Shown: positions 1-6,087, counted from the stretch's first letter. The stretch is 8,874 nucleotides of DNA from Paenibacillaceae bacterium (GCA_018969805.1 JAGWXQ010000049.1:1-8874); one strand, 5' to 3'. The notes: generated by a model not told the origin, from the sequence alone. Translations and numbers: made by a program.

Positions 1-46
1 GGAGCACAAGCGCGCCCCAAAACGAAATCCTACGCCACCAAACCAC
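1..46 (-). CDS. 5' end of an unidentified gene, probable exported or membrane protein (partial)
   Basis: Only 15 codons and one base are visible before the window ends. Reading leftwards from a GTG at 46-44, the product begins M-V-W-W-R-R-I-S-F-W-G-A-L-V-L. Two arginines followed by a hydrophobic run is the usual shape of a signal peptide or first membrane segment. A start here is supported by AAGGAGG at 60-54, seven bases upstream, and by a consensus promoter at 118-90 in the same direction. The frame has no stop up to the window edge. The product cannot be identified from this much sequence; the membrane or export call is inferred from the residue pattern alone. Confidence 0.6.
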   Translation of the reverse strand, partial: MVWWRRISFWGALVL

Positions 47-53
47 AGCAGTT

Positions 54-60
54 CCTCCTT
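54..60 (-). promoter_or_regulatory. Ribosome binding site deciding the GTG start at 46
   Basis: The minus strand reads AAGGAGG, a near-perfect match to the 16S rRNA 3' end, followed by seven bases (AACTGCT) and GTG. This spacing is near ideal for Bacillales and is the main reason for calling a start at 46 rather than further in. Confidence 0.75.
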
Positions 61-89
61 CACCGCGCACTAGAAACGACTTGCTCTTC

Positions 90-118
90 ATCATAACGAA
101 CGCCGCGAACAATGTCAA
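90..118 (-). promoter_or_regulatory. Sigma-A type promoter for the left-edge gene
   Basis: On the minus strand TTGACA (118-113) and TATGAT (95-90) are separated by exactly 17 bases. The -35 box is perfect and the -10 box has five of six consensus bases. The likely transcript start is near 83, giving an untranslated leader of about 37 bases that contains AAGGAGG. Confidence 0.8.
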
Positions 119-125
119 CTACGAA

Positions 126-160
126 CCGCGCACGTTCACATTTTTGACAAATGCACGCGG
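126..160. repeat. Imperfect inverted repeat upstream of the left-edge promoter
   Basis: The plus strand has CATTT-TTGAC-AAATG at 139-153 (perfect 5-bp arms), flanked by outer arms CCGCG at 126-130 and CGCGG at 156-160. It lies 8-42 bases upstream of the -35 box and between that promoter and the end of the ABC-F gene. No T-run follows on either strand, so it is not a convincing terminator. It could be an operator or chance. Confidence 0.3.
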
Positions 161-189
161 CAACACCTTCCTGTTCCACGATGTTCTTG

Positions 190-1785
190 CTATGAAGTTT
201 TTTTCATGTCTAAATAAGCATCGTACGTCGTCACTTTATCGTACACGATCCCGTCTTCGCCCAATACGACCAAACGGTTCGCAATCGTCTGCACAAACTG
301 GTGGTCATGCGACGTAAACAACACCGTACCATCAAATTGTACGAGTGCTTCATTGAGCGCTGTGATCGACTCCAAATCCAGATGGTTTGTCGGCTCTTCA
401 AACAACAACACGTTTGCACCAGCAAGCATCATGCGCGAAAGCATGCACCGCACCCGCTCGCCTCCTGACAATACGGATGCCTTCTTTAACGCCTCGTCAC
501 CTGAAAACAGCATCCTACCGAGAAACCCGCGAATAAACGTCTCGTCTTGCTCTTTCGAATATTGCCTTAACCAATCAACAAGCGACAAATCCACACCTGA
601 AAAATACGCGCTATTGTCCTTTGGAAAATACGCGCGCGTCGTCGTTACACCCCACTGTACTTGTCCCGAAAGTACGGGCACTTCACCCATCAACGCACGA
701 AACAGTGCCGTGACCGCCGCATGTGCACTGCCGACAAAAGCAATTTTGTCTCCTGTATGCACCGTCATATCCAACTGCCGCAGCACCGTCTCCCCCGCAT
801 CTGCGACAGTAATGCCCTCTACTTTCAGTAACTGTTTTCCCGCTTCGCGCTCGGGCTTAAAATGAATATACGGATATTTGCGGTTCGATGGGCGCAAATC
901 GTCCAGCGTAATTTTTTCAATGAGCTTTTTTCGGGATGTCGCCTGCTTGGACTTAGATTTATTGGCAGAAAAACGCTGGATAAACGCTTGTAGTTCTTTT
1001 ACTTTTTCTTCCTTCTTCTTGTTTGATTCTTTAAGCAAACGCTGTGCGAGCTGACTGGATTCGTACCAGAAATCATAATTGCCGACGTACAGCTGTATTT
1101 TGCCGAAATCAATGTCAGCAATGTGTGTGCACACTTCGTTGAGGAAGTACCGATCGTGCGAAACGACGATGACGGTACCGCGAAAACGACCGAGAAAATG
1201 AATGAGCCACTGTATCGATGATTCATCCAAATGGTTTGTCGGCTCATCCAACAGCAATACGTGCGGTTGCCCGAACAGCGCTTGCGCAAGCAAGACGCGC
1301 ACTTTTGCATTGCCTTCCAAATCACGCATCATCTTGTCGTGCCACACCGCATCAATACCCAAACCAATGAGCAACTCCGATGCTTCCGACTCCGCCTCCC
1401 AGCCGTTGAGCTCCGCAAACTCCCCCTCCAGCTCTGCCGCCCGCATCCCATCTTCATCCGAAAAATCCGACTTTGCGTACAACGCCTGCTTTTGCTCTAT
1501 AATGTCGTAGAGCTTCCGATGCCCCATAATGACCGTCTGCAATACACCGTGGTCGTCATACGCGTACTGGTCTTGGCGCAATACCGCGATGCGCTCTCCT
1601 GGCGTAATCGACACTTCCCCTTTTGTCGGTTCGATTTCTCCGGATAGTATTTTGAGAAATGTCGATTTCCCCGCACCGTTCGCACCGATCAACCCATAAC
1701 AATTGCCCTCAGAAAACACGATACTCACATCTTCAAACAGTGCGCGTTTGCCATAGCGCAACGTCACTTGCGATGTAGCGATCAT
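190..1785 (-). CDS. ykpA: ABC-F family ATPase, YkpA-like
   Basis: This 531-residue soluble protein has two ATP-binding domains and no membrane segment, as in ABC-F proteins, which act on the ribosome. Domain 1 has Walker A GANGAGKST (34-42), Walker B LLLDEPTNHLD (177-187) and switch His210. A Lys/Glu-rich linker follows at about 245-300. Domain 2 has signature LSGGE (439-443), a Walker B-like FEEPTNHLD (462-470) and switch His493. The stretch GNYDFWYESSQLA (235-247) resembles B. subtilis YkpA, whose usual length is about 540. Two sites are degenerate: the domain 1 signature is LEGNAKV (156-162), and the domain 2 Walker A is GSAHAAVT (352-359) without Gly-Lys. The ATG at 1785 has GAGGAG upstream. 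Its exact role is not established; members are linked to translation control, and some ABC-F proteins to antibiotic resistance. It follows the folate operon terminator and has its own promoter. No clear terminator follows it. Confidence 0.93.
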   Translation of the reverse strand: MIATSQVTLRYGKRALFEDVSIVFSEGNCYGLIGANGAGKSTFLKILSGEIEPTKGEVSITPGERIAVLRQDQYAYDDHGVLQTVIMGHRKLYDIIEQKQALYAKSDFSDEDGMRAAELEGEFAELNGWEAESEASELLIGLGIDAVWHDKMMRDLEGNAKVRVLLAQALFGQPHVLLLDEPTNHLDESSIQWLIHFLGRFRGTVIVVSHDRYFLNEVCTHIADIDFGKIQLYVGNYDFWYESSQLAQRLLKESNKKKEEKVKELQAFIQRFSANKSKSKQATSRKKLIEKITLDDLRPSNRKYPYIHFKPEREAGKQLLKVEGITVADAGETVLRQLDMTVHTGDKIAFVGSAHAAVTALFRALMGEVPVLSGQVQWGVTTTRAYFPKDNSAYFSGVDLSLVDWLRQYSKEQDETFIRGFLGRMLFSGDEALKKASVLSGGERVRCMLSRMMLAGANVLLFEEPTNHLDLESITALNEALVQFDGTVLFTSHDHQFVQTIANRLVVLGEDGIVYDKVTTYDAYLDMKKTS

Positions 1786-1883
1786 CGTACACGCTCCTCA
1801 TCAAAGAAAAACACCAAGGTGAATATACCATATAAGGCACTAAAGGACAATGATGCGTCTTTGTGGTCACGTCCAAAATACAT
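1782..1883 (-). CDS. Possible 33-codon leader ORF upstream of the ABC-F gene
   Basis: An ATG at 1883 opens 33 codons ending in TGA at 1784-1782, which overlaps the ABC-F ATG (1785-1783) as ATGA. The product starts M-Y-F-G-R-D-H-K, has a hydrophobic middle (SLSFSALYGIFTLVFFF) and ends D-E-E-R-V-R. AGGAGG lies at 1890-1885 but only one base before the ATG, which is too close for efficient use. The promoter predicted at 1850-1822 lies inside this ORF and would not transcribe its start. Leader peptides that control a downstream gene are known for some antibiotic-resistance ABC-F genes. The stop-start overlap is suggestive, but chance is quite possible. Confidence 0.25.
   Translation of the reverse strand: MYFGRDHKDASLSFSALYGIFTLVFFFDEERVR
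1822..1850 (-). promoter_or_regulatory. Promoter of the ABC-F gene with extended -10
   Basis: The minus strand has TTGTCC (1850-1845), a 17-base spacer, and TATATT (1827-1822) preceded by TGG, an extended -10 (TGn). The transcript would start near 1815, about 30 bases before the ATG. Just after the -10 is a small dyad CACC-TT-GGTG (1821-1812), which could be an operator or nothing. Confidence 0.65.
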
Positions 1884-1940
1884 TCCTCCTCATCTATGTT
1901 TTCCTTACTTATTATCCCCTTATTTCTTCACATGGCGCAT

Positions 1941-1970
1941 AAAAACACCCTCCCAACGTAAGGGGAGGGT
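1941..1970 (-). terminator. Intrinsic terminator of the cysK-pab-fol operon
   Basis: On the minus strand ACCCTCCC (1970-1963) and GGGAGGGT (1954-1947) form a perfect 8-bp GC-rich stem with an 8-base loop, followed by GTTTTTAT. The stem begins directly after the TAG stop of the XRE gene (1973-1971). There is no T-run on the plus side, so it acts only on leftward transcription. Confidence 0.93.
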
Positions 1971-2219
1971 CTAAGCTTGCCCTTGAGACAAAGGAGCACT
2001 GGTCTTTTGGATAAACTGATCACCGTACAGTTCTTCTTCACTTACGCCCAACACGCCCACCATCCGATCGAGCGTGCGTCGATCAAGATGGCGCATGCCA
2101 CGCTCTATAGCACCGATAATCGTTAGCGATAATCCACATTCATTGGAAAATTGTTGTTGCGTGTATCCGCGCAACTTTCGGAATGCTTTGATGCGCATTC
2201 CCAGTCGGATGCGATCCAT
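1971..2219 (-). CDS. yazB: Small XRE-type helix-turn-helix protein, YazB-like
   Basis: This 82-residue protein is essentially a single Cro/C1-type DNA-binding domain. The region MRIKAFRKLRGYTQQQFS (8-25) and the following GLSLTIIGAIERG (29-41) give the scaffold and recognition helices, and VLGVSEEELYG (56-66) is the usual closing helix. Length, position and sequence match B. subtilis yazB, the last gene of the folate operon there, whose function is unknown to me. The ATG at 2219 is preceded by GAGGTGAG at about the right distance and lies inside folK, 97 bases before the folK stop. The residues after about 67 (polar, Q/S-rich) are probably unstructured. Its place at the operon end, directly before the terminator, would suit an autoregulator, but no operator is proven. 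Confidence 0.88.
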   Translation of the reverse strand: MDRIRLGMRIKAFRKLRGYTQQQFSNECGLSLTIIGAIERGMRHLDRRTLDRMVGVLGVSEEELYGDQFIQKTSAPLSQGQA

Positions 2220-2680
2220 CGTCTCACCTCATCGATCGGTATCGTGCAGTGTAAAAAACCTGGTTGCCATGTGCGCTCTTCTTCAGGCATCACATCCAAC
2301 AATGGAATGAGCACGAAAGCGCGCTGCATCATGCGCGGGTGGGGGACCGTAAGTGTATCGGTCGCAATCGTTGTGTTGGCAAAGAGCAACAAATCACAGT
2401 CAATGACGCGCGACCCAAACCGATGGCGCCGCACACGTCCAAGCGCGTGCTCAATCGCGCGCAACGCATCGAGCGTCTGATGCGCATCGTGCGCCGTCCA
2501 TAAGCGGACGACCGTATTGATGTACGCACGCTGCACATCAGGCACTCCGACAGGGCTCGTCTCATACAACGGCGCAACGTGCGTGACGTGCGTTGCTGCA
2601 GCAAGCAAGTCGATCGCCTTTTGTACGTTTCGGACGCGATCCCCTTCGTTGGCCCCGATGCCGACGTATGCGATGTTCAC
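2123..2680 (-). CDS. folK: 2-amino-4-hydroxy-6-hydroxymethyldihydropteridine pyrophosphokinase
   Basis: FolK transfers pyrophosphate from ATP to 6-hydroxymethyl-7,8-dihydropterin, the step before dihydropteroate synthase. Visible family motifs are GIGANEGDR (7-15), YETSPVG (39-45) with PDVQRAYIN (47-55), GRVRRHRFGSR (81-91), the metal-binding Asp pair in IDCDLLL (Asp94, Asp96) and VPHPRM (112-117). I chose the GTG at 2680 rather than an upstream in-frame GTG at 2719. It overlaps the folB stop as GTGA and gives the usual beginning MNIAYVG. It has no good ribosome binding site, so translation probably depends on folB. At 185 residues it is somewhat long for FolK: residues 154-185 are read out of frame with the XRE gene and lie largely beyond the normal family core. 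Confidence 0.95.
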   Translation of the reverse strand: MNIAYVGIGANEGDRVRNVQKAIDLLAAATHVTHVAPLYETSPVGVPDVQRAYINTVVRLWTAHDAHQTLDALRAIEHALGRVRRHRFGSRVIDCDLLLFANTTIATDTLTVPHPRMMQRAFVLIPLLDVMPEEERTWQPGFLHCTIPIDEVRRWIASDWECASKHSESCADTRNNNFPMNVDYR

Positions 2681-3048
2681 GATCGGCTGCGTACGATCGT
2701 CACTGTCGCACCGGAGCACAGTGTCGCAAAAGGGGGTTGCACCTTGGTCACAGCGACTGTGGCTGTTTGCACGCGGTCTCGCGTGAGCAGTGCCTGTGCA
2801 ATGCGCGCAGCCAGCGTCTCAATAAGCTGTACGGGTGCACCGGTCATAATGCGGGTCACATCGTCTACAACTCCACGGTAATCGACGGTATGCGCGACGT
2901 CGTCCGTTTGCCCCGCCTGCGACACGTCTGTGTCGAGCGACACGGTCACGGTGTACCGTTGCCCGATGCGCTGCTCCTCTTGCAGCACACCGTGGTATGC
3001 GTAATACTCCAATTGGGCGATCGTAATCCGATCGTACGCATGTGCCAT
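2677..3048 (-). CDS. folB: Dihydroneopterin aldolase
   Basis: FolB cleaves 7,8-dihydroneopterin to 6-hydroxymethyl-7,8-dihydropterin and glycolaldehyde; family members form an octameric cytoplasmic ring. The protein is 123 residues, the normal size. Motifs seen are YYAYHGVLQEEQRIGQRY (15-32) with the family's conserved Glu, TVDYRGVV (54-61) with the active-site Tyr57, LIETLA (75-80), and the conserved lysine in VTKVQPPF (Lys102). I chose the ATG at 3048 because it overlaps the preceding stop (TGATG), has AAAGGGG upstream and gives M-A-H-A-Y-D-R-I. A longer in-frame version from 3084 would extend into the upstream gene without family support. The gene immediately upstream is the PabC-like paralogue, and folK follows with a GTGA overlap. 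Confidence 0.95.
   Translation of the reverse strand: MAHAYDRITIAQLEYYAYHGVLQEEQRIGQRYTVTVSLDTDVSQAGQTDDVAHTVDYRGVVDDVTRIMTGAPVQLIETLAARIAQALLTRDRVQTATVAVTKVQPPFATLCSGATVTIVRSRS
2679..2700 (-). promoter_or_regulatory. Hairpin over the folK start codon
   Basis: The minus strand reads ACGATCG (2700-2694), an 8-base loop, then CGATCGT (2685-2679), a perfect 7-bp stem. Its last two bases are the first two of the folK GTG start. In mRNA it would hide the start until a ribosome finishing folB opens it. The sequence is certain; the function is inferred. Confidence 0.4.
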
Positions 3049-3893
3049 CACAGTTCCCCTTTCTGCCACGCGGTACGCGACCACACGTCAAACAGCGCCA
3101 GCCTTACGACGTCGGTATGTGTGTGCGTACGGTAGTGTGTCGTACGTCCCTGCGCATCGGTCAGCGAACGGACGCGGACGACGCCTTCGATCGCGTTGGC
3201 GATGCACACTTCTTCTGCGTCTGCCAATGCTGCGCACGACACCGCGCACGCGTGCAGATCGTGTCCCGTATGGTGGACGATGTGCTGCACGTGTATGTGC
3301 GTCACAGACGACATGCGGGCTGTATTCGCCTCCGCACTGTGCCAACAGCCGTCTGCGTACCAGTACACGTCACCGGACGTCGCATCCCCGACGACATCTG
3401 CCTGCGTCAAAAACAATCCTTCTGCCTGTGTGCCACATGCCAGCAGTGCCCTTCTGCCTTGAGCGTGGCGCATGCGCATCGCCGTCTCTCCTTCGCCCAT
3501 CGGTATGCGCATCGCGAGCACATGGAGATCGACCGCATCGCGTTGGGGAATGCGCTCAAGTGCGATCAGCTCGATCGGCGCATCGTACGTAGTTCCATTG
3601 GGCACGCCTGCACTGACGGTCCACTGCACCGCCACGTCATCCTGCTGGGCATGTGCGCATACGCCCAAAATGCGCTCAGCGATGCACGCAAACGGAGGAT
3701 CGTACACGATGCGCATGGCCACACATTGTTCCCGCATGCGCACATAATGGGGAAATAGAGGCACTCGCCCGTCCCGTACACGGACGACTTCCCGCGCACA
3801 CATCCCATAGCGAAAGCCGTGGTCGTCCGGACGAATACGAACGTTACCGCGCGCACATACGACCCCGTCCATGGACACCCACGCACTATGCAT
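3048..3893 (-). CDS. PabC-like class IV aminotransferase-fold protein lacking the catalytic lysine
   Basis: This 281-residue protein is a distant paralogue of the PabC two genes upstream and aligns with it from the first residue: MxxxW, a shared NVRI/TVRI segment before GF at 26-27, H49..R52 (PHYxRM), AEGLFL (157-162) and NAIEGVV (233-239). The PLP lysine (Lys140 of PabC, in RVKTVQY) is Arg142 here (RMRHAQG), and the following Tyr is Gly146. The IEG..TNVFW region is GDATSGDVYW, so the cofactor-site Glu is Asp170 and the Asn is Asp175. GVTR is SVTH. The His-rich stretch HIHVQHIVHHTGHDLHA (199-215) is also unusual. The frame is open throughout. The start overlaps the folP end by 8 bases and the stop overlaps the folB start. 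It has at least ten cysteines. Without the lysine, normal PLP catalysis is unlikely. A structural partner of PabC, a pterin- or p-aminobenzoate-binding protein, or a decaying copy are all possible. Confidence 0.8.
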   Translation of the reverse strand: MHSAWVSMDGVVCARGNVRIRPDDHGFRYGMCAREVVRVRDGRVPLFPHYVRMREQCVAMRIVYDPPFACIAERILGVCAHAQQDDVAVQWTVSAGVPNGTTYDAPIELIALERIPQRDAVDLHVLAMRIPMGEGETAMRMRHAQGRRALLACGTQAEGLFLTQADVVGDATSGDVYWYADGCWHSAEANTARMSSVTHIHVQHIVHHTGHDLHACAVSCAALADAEEVCIANAIEGVVRVRSLTDAQGRTTHYRTHTHTDVVRLALFDVWSRTAWQKGEL

Positions 3894-4662
3894 CTTCTTC
3901 CGCGCACAAGACGTGCGCCATCTTCAGCGCATGCACATGCTCCGTCACGTCGTGCACACGGACGAAATGCACACCACACTGCTGGGCGATGACTGCGGTC
4001 GCCAGCGTCGCGGCCAACGCCCCTTCGATCGTCGTGCCGACCGTTTCACGAACAAATCGTTTTCGTGATGTGCCGATTACTACGGTATGTCCGAGCGCGA
4101 CGATAGCGCGCAAACTGCGCATCAGCGCGATATTTGCCGTTTGGTCTTTGGCAAAGCCAAATCCTGGATCGATCCATATGCGCTCCCCACGTATTCCCGA
4201 CGATTTCGCGCGCGCAATGAGTGTGCGCATGTGCGCGATGTGCTCCGTCGTACTCCACACATCCATCGGCAGCGCATGCATGACAATGATCGTCGCATCG
4301 TACGACGCGACAAGCGCACGCATCTGCGCATCTGCCCCTCCGTGCACGTCATTGACGATGCGCACCCCCCGTTCGAGCGCAGCACGGGCGACTTCGGCCT
4401 TCGTCGTATCGATGGACAAGCACAGACGATCGGGCATTAGCGCATCAAGTACAGGAACGACGCGCCGCAATTCTTCTTCCACACTGATCGGTGTCGCTCC
4501 AGGCCGCGTTGATTCGCCACCGATATCGATCACGTGCGCGCCTTGCATGGCCATTGTTCGTGCACGCTCTGCCGCGCGTGCGGCAGTCGCATACCGCCCT
4601 CCATCGCTAAATGAGTCGGGCGTGACGTTGACGATGCCCATGACTCGGGTTGGCCCGCTCAC
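3886..4662 (-). CDS. folP: Dihydropteroate synthase
   Basis: FolP condenses hydroxymethyl-dihydropterin pyrophosphate with p-aminobenzoate to give dihydropteroate; it is the sulfonamide target. The protein is a 258-residue TIM barrel. Motifs in order: MGIVNVTPDSFSDGG (8-22), DIGGESTRPG (46-55, sulfonamide/p-aminobenzoate loop), SIDTTKAEV (83-91), VNDVHGG (103-109), IDPGFGFAK (164-172), TSRKRF (198-203) and VRVHDV (234-239). All major pterin and phosphate ligands expected for the family appear present. I chose the GTG at 4662, overlapping the pabC stop as GTGA, because it puts seven residues before MGIVNVTPDSF, much like the short N-terminus of the Staphylococcus aureus enzyme. A longer in-frame version from 4728 would overlap pabC by 70 bases. 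No strong ribosome binding site is visible, so coupling to pabC is likely. Confidence 0.96.
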   Translation of the reverse strand: MSGPTRVMGIVNVTPDSFSDGGRYATAARAAERARTMAMQGAHVIDIGGESTRPGATPISVEEELRRVVPVLDALMPDRLCLSIDTTKAEVARAALERGVRIVNDVHGGADAQMRALVASYDATIIVMHALPMDVWSTTEHIAHMRTLIARAKSSGIRGERIWIDPGFGFAKDQTANIALMRSLRAIVALGHTVVIGTSRKRFVRETVGTTIEGALAATLATAVIAQQCGVHFVRVHDVTEHVHALKMAHVLCAEEDA

Positions 4663-5507
4663 GCCACACCAGCCCACAACCGATGCACTTCTTTGCGCAA
4701 CCACATCGTTTGCGCACCGACATCCCACGTCTTAAGCAACGCATTGTCGGTATCGTACAGCGCCATAACAGGGATGACCCCTTGACCCGCGTTTGCAACA
4801 AATAGTTCTGTCGATCCAATCAACTTGTCCATCGTTCCATTCATAACGTAACACAAACCACCCTTTTGCGCAAGTGCTGCCGCAATATGTGCACGTGTGA
4901 CCCCGCGTACACATCCAAGGCGCGTAGACGGGGTGCACCACACACCCTCGGTATACCAAAACACGTTTGTATGGATTCCCTCAATCACGAAACGTCCCTC
5001 CGCGAGAAATACGCCTTCTGCGTCTTCAGGCACCCCACGCGCGCGCAACTCTTGTCTTGCAAACACATTGTCCGTATACTGCACCGTCTTTACCCGCGCC
5101 CCTTGCGCACCACTGCGTGGCGTACACAGCGCGTACAGTTCGGTCGCACAACGGCTCTGTATGAGGGGGGCGACGACGATGAGCTCGTCTGCCGGCGCAT
5201 ACATGCCGTGCTCGACGTCCTGCGCCCCGATGCTCCATCGAATGCGGACGTCACGATCCGGTATGCGCTGCATGAGTGCATCGATCAATCCGCCGATGGC
5301 GTCGAAGCTTGGCGCATATGCAATGCCCTGCTGTGCGCACGCATCGATCATACGCCCATAGTGCGGCTTCAGAGGTACGCGCCGGTCTTTCGAACAAAAC
5401 GTCTCAAACACGCCAATCCCGTGCACAAACCCTTCAGAAAAAGGGGAGATGCGCACTGTTTCAAAAGGTTGGATGCGCGCGTTATGCGCTGCCCATACGT
5501 TGTCCAT
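4659..5507 (-). CDS. pabC: 4-amino-4-deoxychorismate lyase
   Basis: PabC removes pyruvate from aminodeoxychorismate to yield p-aminobenzoate, using PLP. The 282-residue protein has the class IV aminotransferase pattern: GFVHGIGVFET (26-36), PHYGRM (47-52), the catalytic lysine in RVKTVQYTDN (Lys140, then Tyr144), AEGVFLAEG (163-171), IEGIHTNVFW (175-184), GVTR (202-205) and STELFVANAGQGV (232-244). I chose the ATG at 5507 over that at 5522: it has GGGGGA just upstream, and it makes the distance to GF the same as in the downstream paralogue. It overlaps the end of pabA by 26 bases. Class IV also includes D-amino acid and branched-chain aminotransferases, but the pabA and folP neighbours make PabC much the likeliest. 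Confidence 0.93.
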   Translation of the reverse strand: MDNVWAAHNARIQPFETVRISPFSEGFVHGIGVFETFCSKDRRVPLKPHYGRMIDACAQQGIAYAPSFDAIGGLIDALMQRIPDRDVRIRWSIGAQDVEHGMYAPADELIVVAPLIQSRCATELYALCTPRSGAQGARVKTVQYTDNVFARQELRARGVPEDAEGVFLAEGRFVIEGIHTNVFWYTEGVWCTPSTRLGCVRGVTRAHIAAALAQKGGLCYVMNGTMDKLIGSTELFVANAGQGVIPVMALYDTDNALLKTWDVGAQTMWLRKEVHRLWAGVA

Positions 5508-6087
5508 GCGTCCCCCATCCATCGTAGTACGTCACAAATTGATGCAACATGGTCAAACCGTGCTCGGTCATGATCGATTCAGGATGAAACTGTACGCCTT
5601 CGATCGGGTAGTGCGTATGGCGCAACGCCATAATTTCGCCTTCTTCCGTATGTGCGACAATGCGAAGTTCTGGCGGACACGTCTCCTTGCGCACGATCAA
5701 CGAATGGTATCGGGTAGCGATAAACGGCGAGGGGATGCCATGAAACATCGTTTGTCCATCATGGTATATCGGGGACACTTTCCCATGCAACTGCCGCTCA
5801 GCGCGCACGACTTCCCCACCAAACGCCTCCCCAATCGCCTGATGCCCAAGACATACGCCGAGCATCGGCACGTGTCCTTGAAACGTGCGCACCACATCGA
5901 TCGTAATGCCCGCTTCCTTTGGTGAACATGGTCCTGGGGACAAAATAATGTGCGTTGGCTGTAAATCTGCAATGCCTGCTGGATCGATTTCGTCGTTGCG
6001 AAACACACGCATCGGACGCCCGAGTACACCAACATACTGAACGATGTTGTATGTAAACGAGTCGTAATTATCAATGACGACGATCAT
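5482..6087 (-). CDS. pabA: Glutamine amidotransferase subunit of aminodeoxychorismate synthase
   Basis: PabA hydrolyses glutamine and channels ammonia to PabB. This 201-residue class I amidotransferase has the oxyanion region SPGPCSP (50-56), the nucleophile in GVCLGHQ (Cys79), and the His-Glu pair in HPES (His168, Glu170). It begins M-I-V-V-I-D-N-Y-D-S-F-T-Y-N, typical of PabA/TrpG. The start overlaps the pabB stop as ATGA and has CAGGAGG seven bases upstream, the best internal ribosome binding site of the operon. In B. subtilis the same protein also serves anthranilate synthase (TrpG). No trp gene lies in the window, so dual use is possible but unproven. The last ten or so residues overlap pabC. 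Confidence 0.96.
   Translation of the reverse strand: MIVVIDNYDSFTYNIVQYVGVLGRPMRVFRNDEIDPAGIADLQPTHIILSPGPCSPKEAGITIDVVRTFQGHVPMLGVCLGHQAIGEAFGGEVVRAERQLHGKVSPIYHDGQTMFHGIPSPFIATRYHSLIVRKETCPPELRIVAHTEEGEIMALRHTHYPIEGVQFHPESIMTEHGLTMLHQFVTYYDGWGTHGQRMGSA

Noticed and set aside
133..153. CtsR or Rex operator upstream of the left-edge promoter
   Set aside because: TGTCAAA-AA-TGTGAAC on the minus strand has the wrong spacing and second half-site for CtsR, and the half-sites do not match Rex.
126..190. Terminator after the ABC-F gene
   Set aside because: The only inverted repeat there is imperfect, lacks a following T-run, and sits close to the next promoter.
3048..3893. Pseudogene call for the PabC-like gene
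   Set aside because: No frameshift or internal stop, normal length, and kept overlaps with both neighbours; only active-site residues are changed, so I list it as a CDS with doubtful catalysis.
3042..4735. Plus-strand open frames of 238 and 360 codons opposite the PabC-like gene and folP
   Set aside because: They are out-of-frame shadows of minus-strand genes with recognisable domains; their translations are low-complexity Arg/Ser/Ala/His-rich with no motifs.
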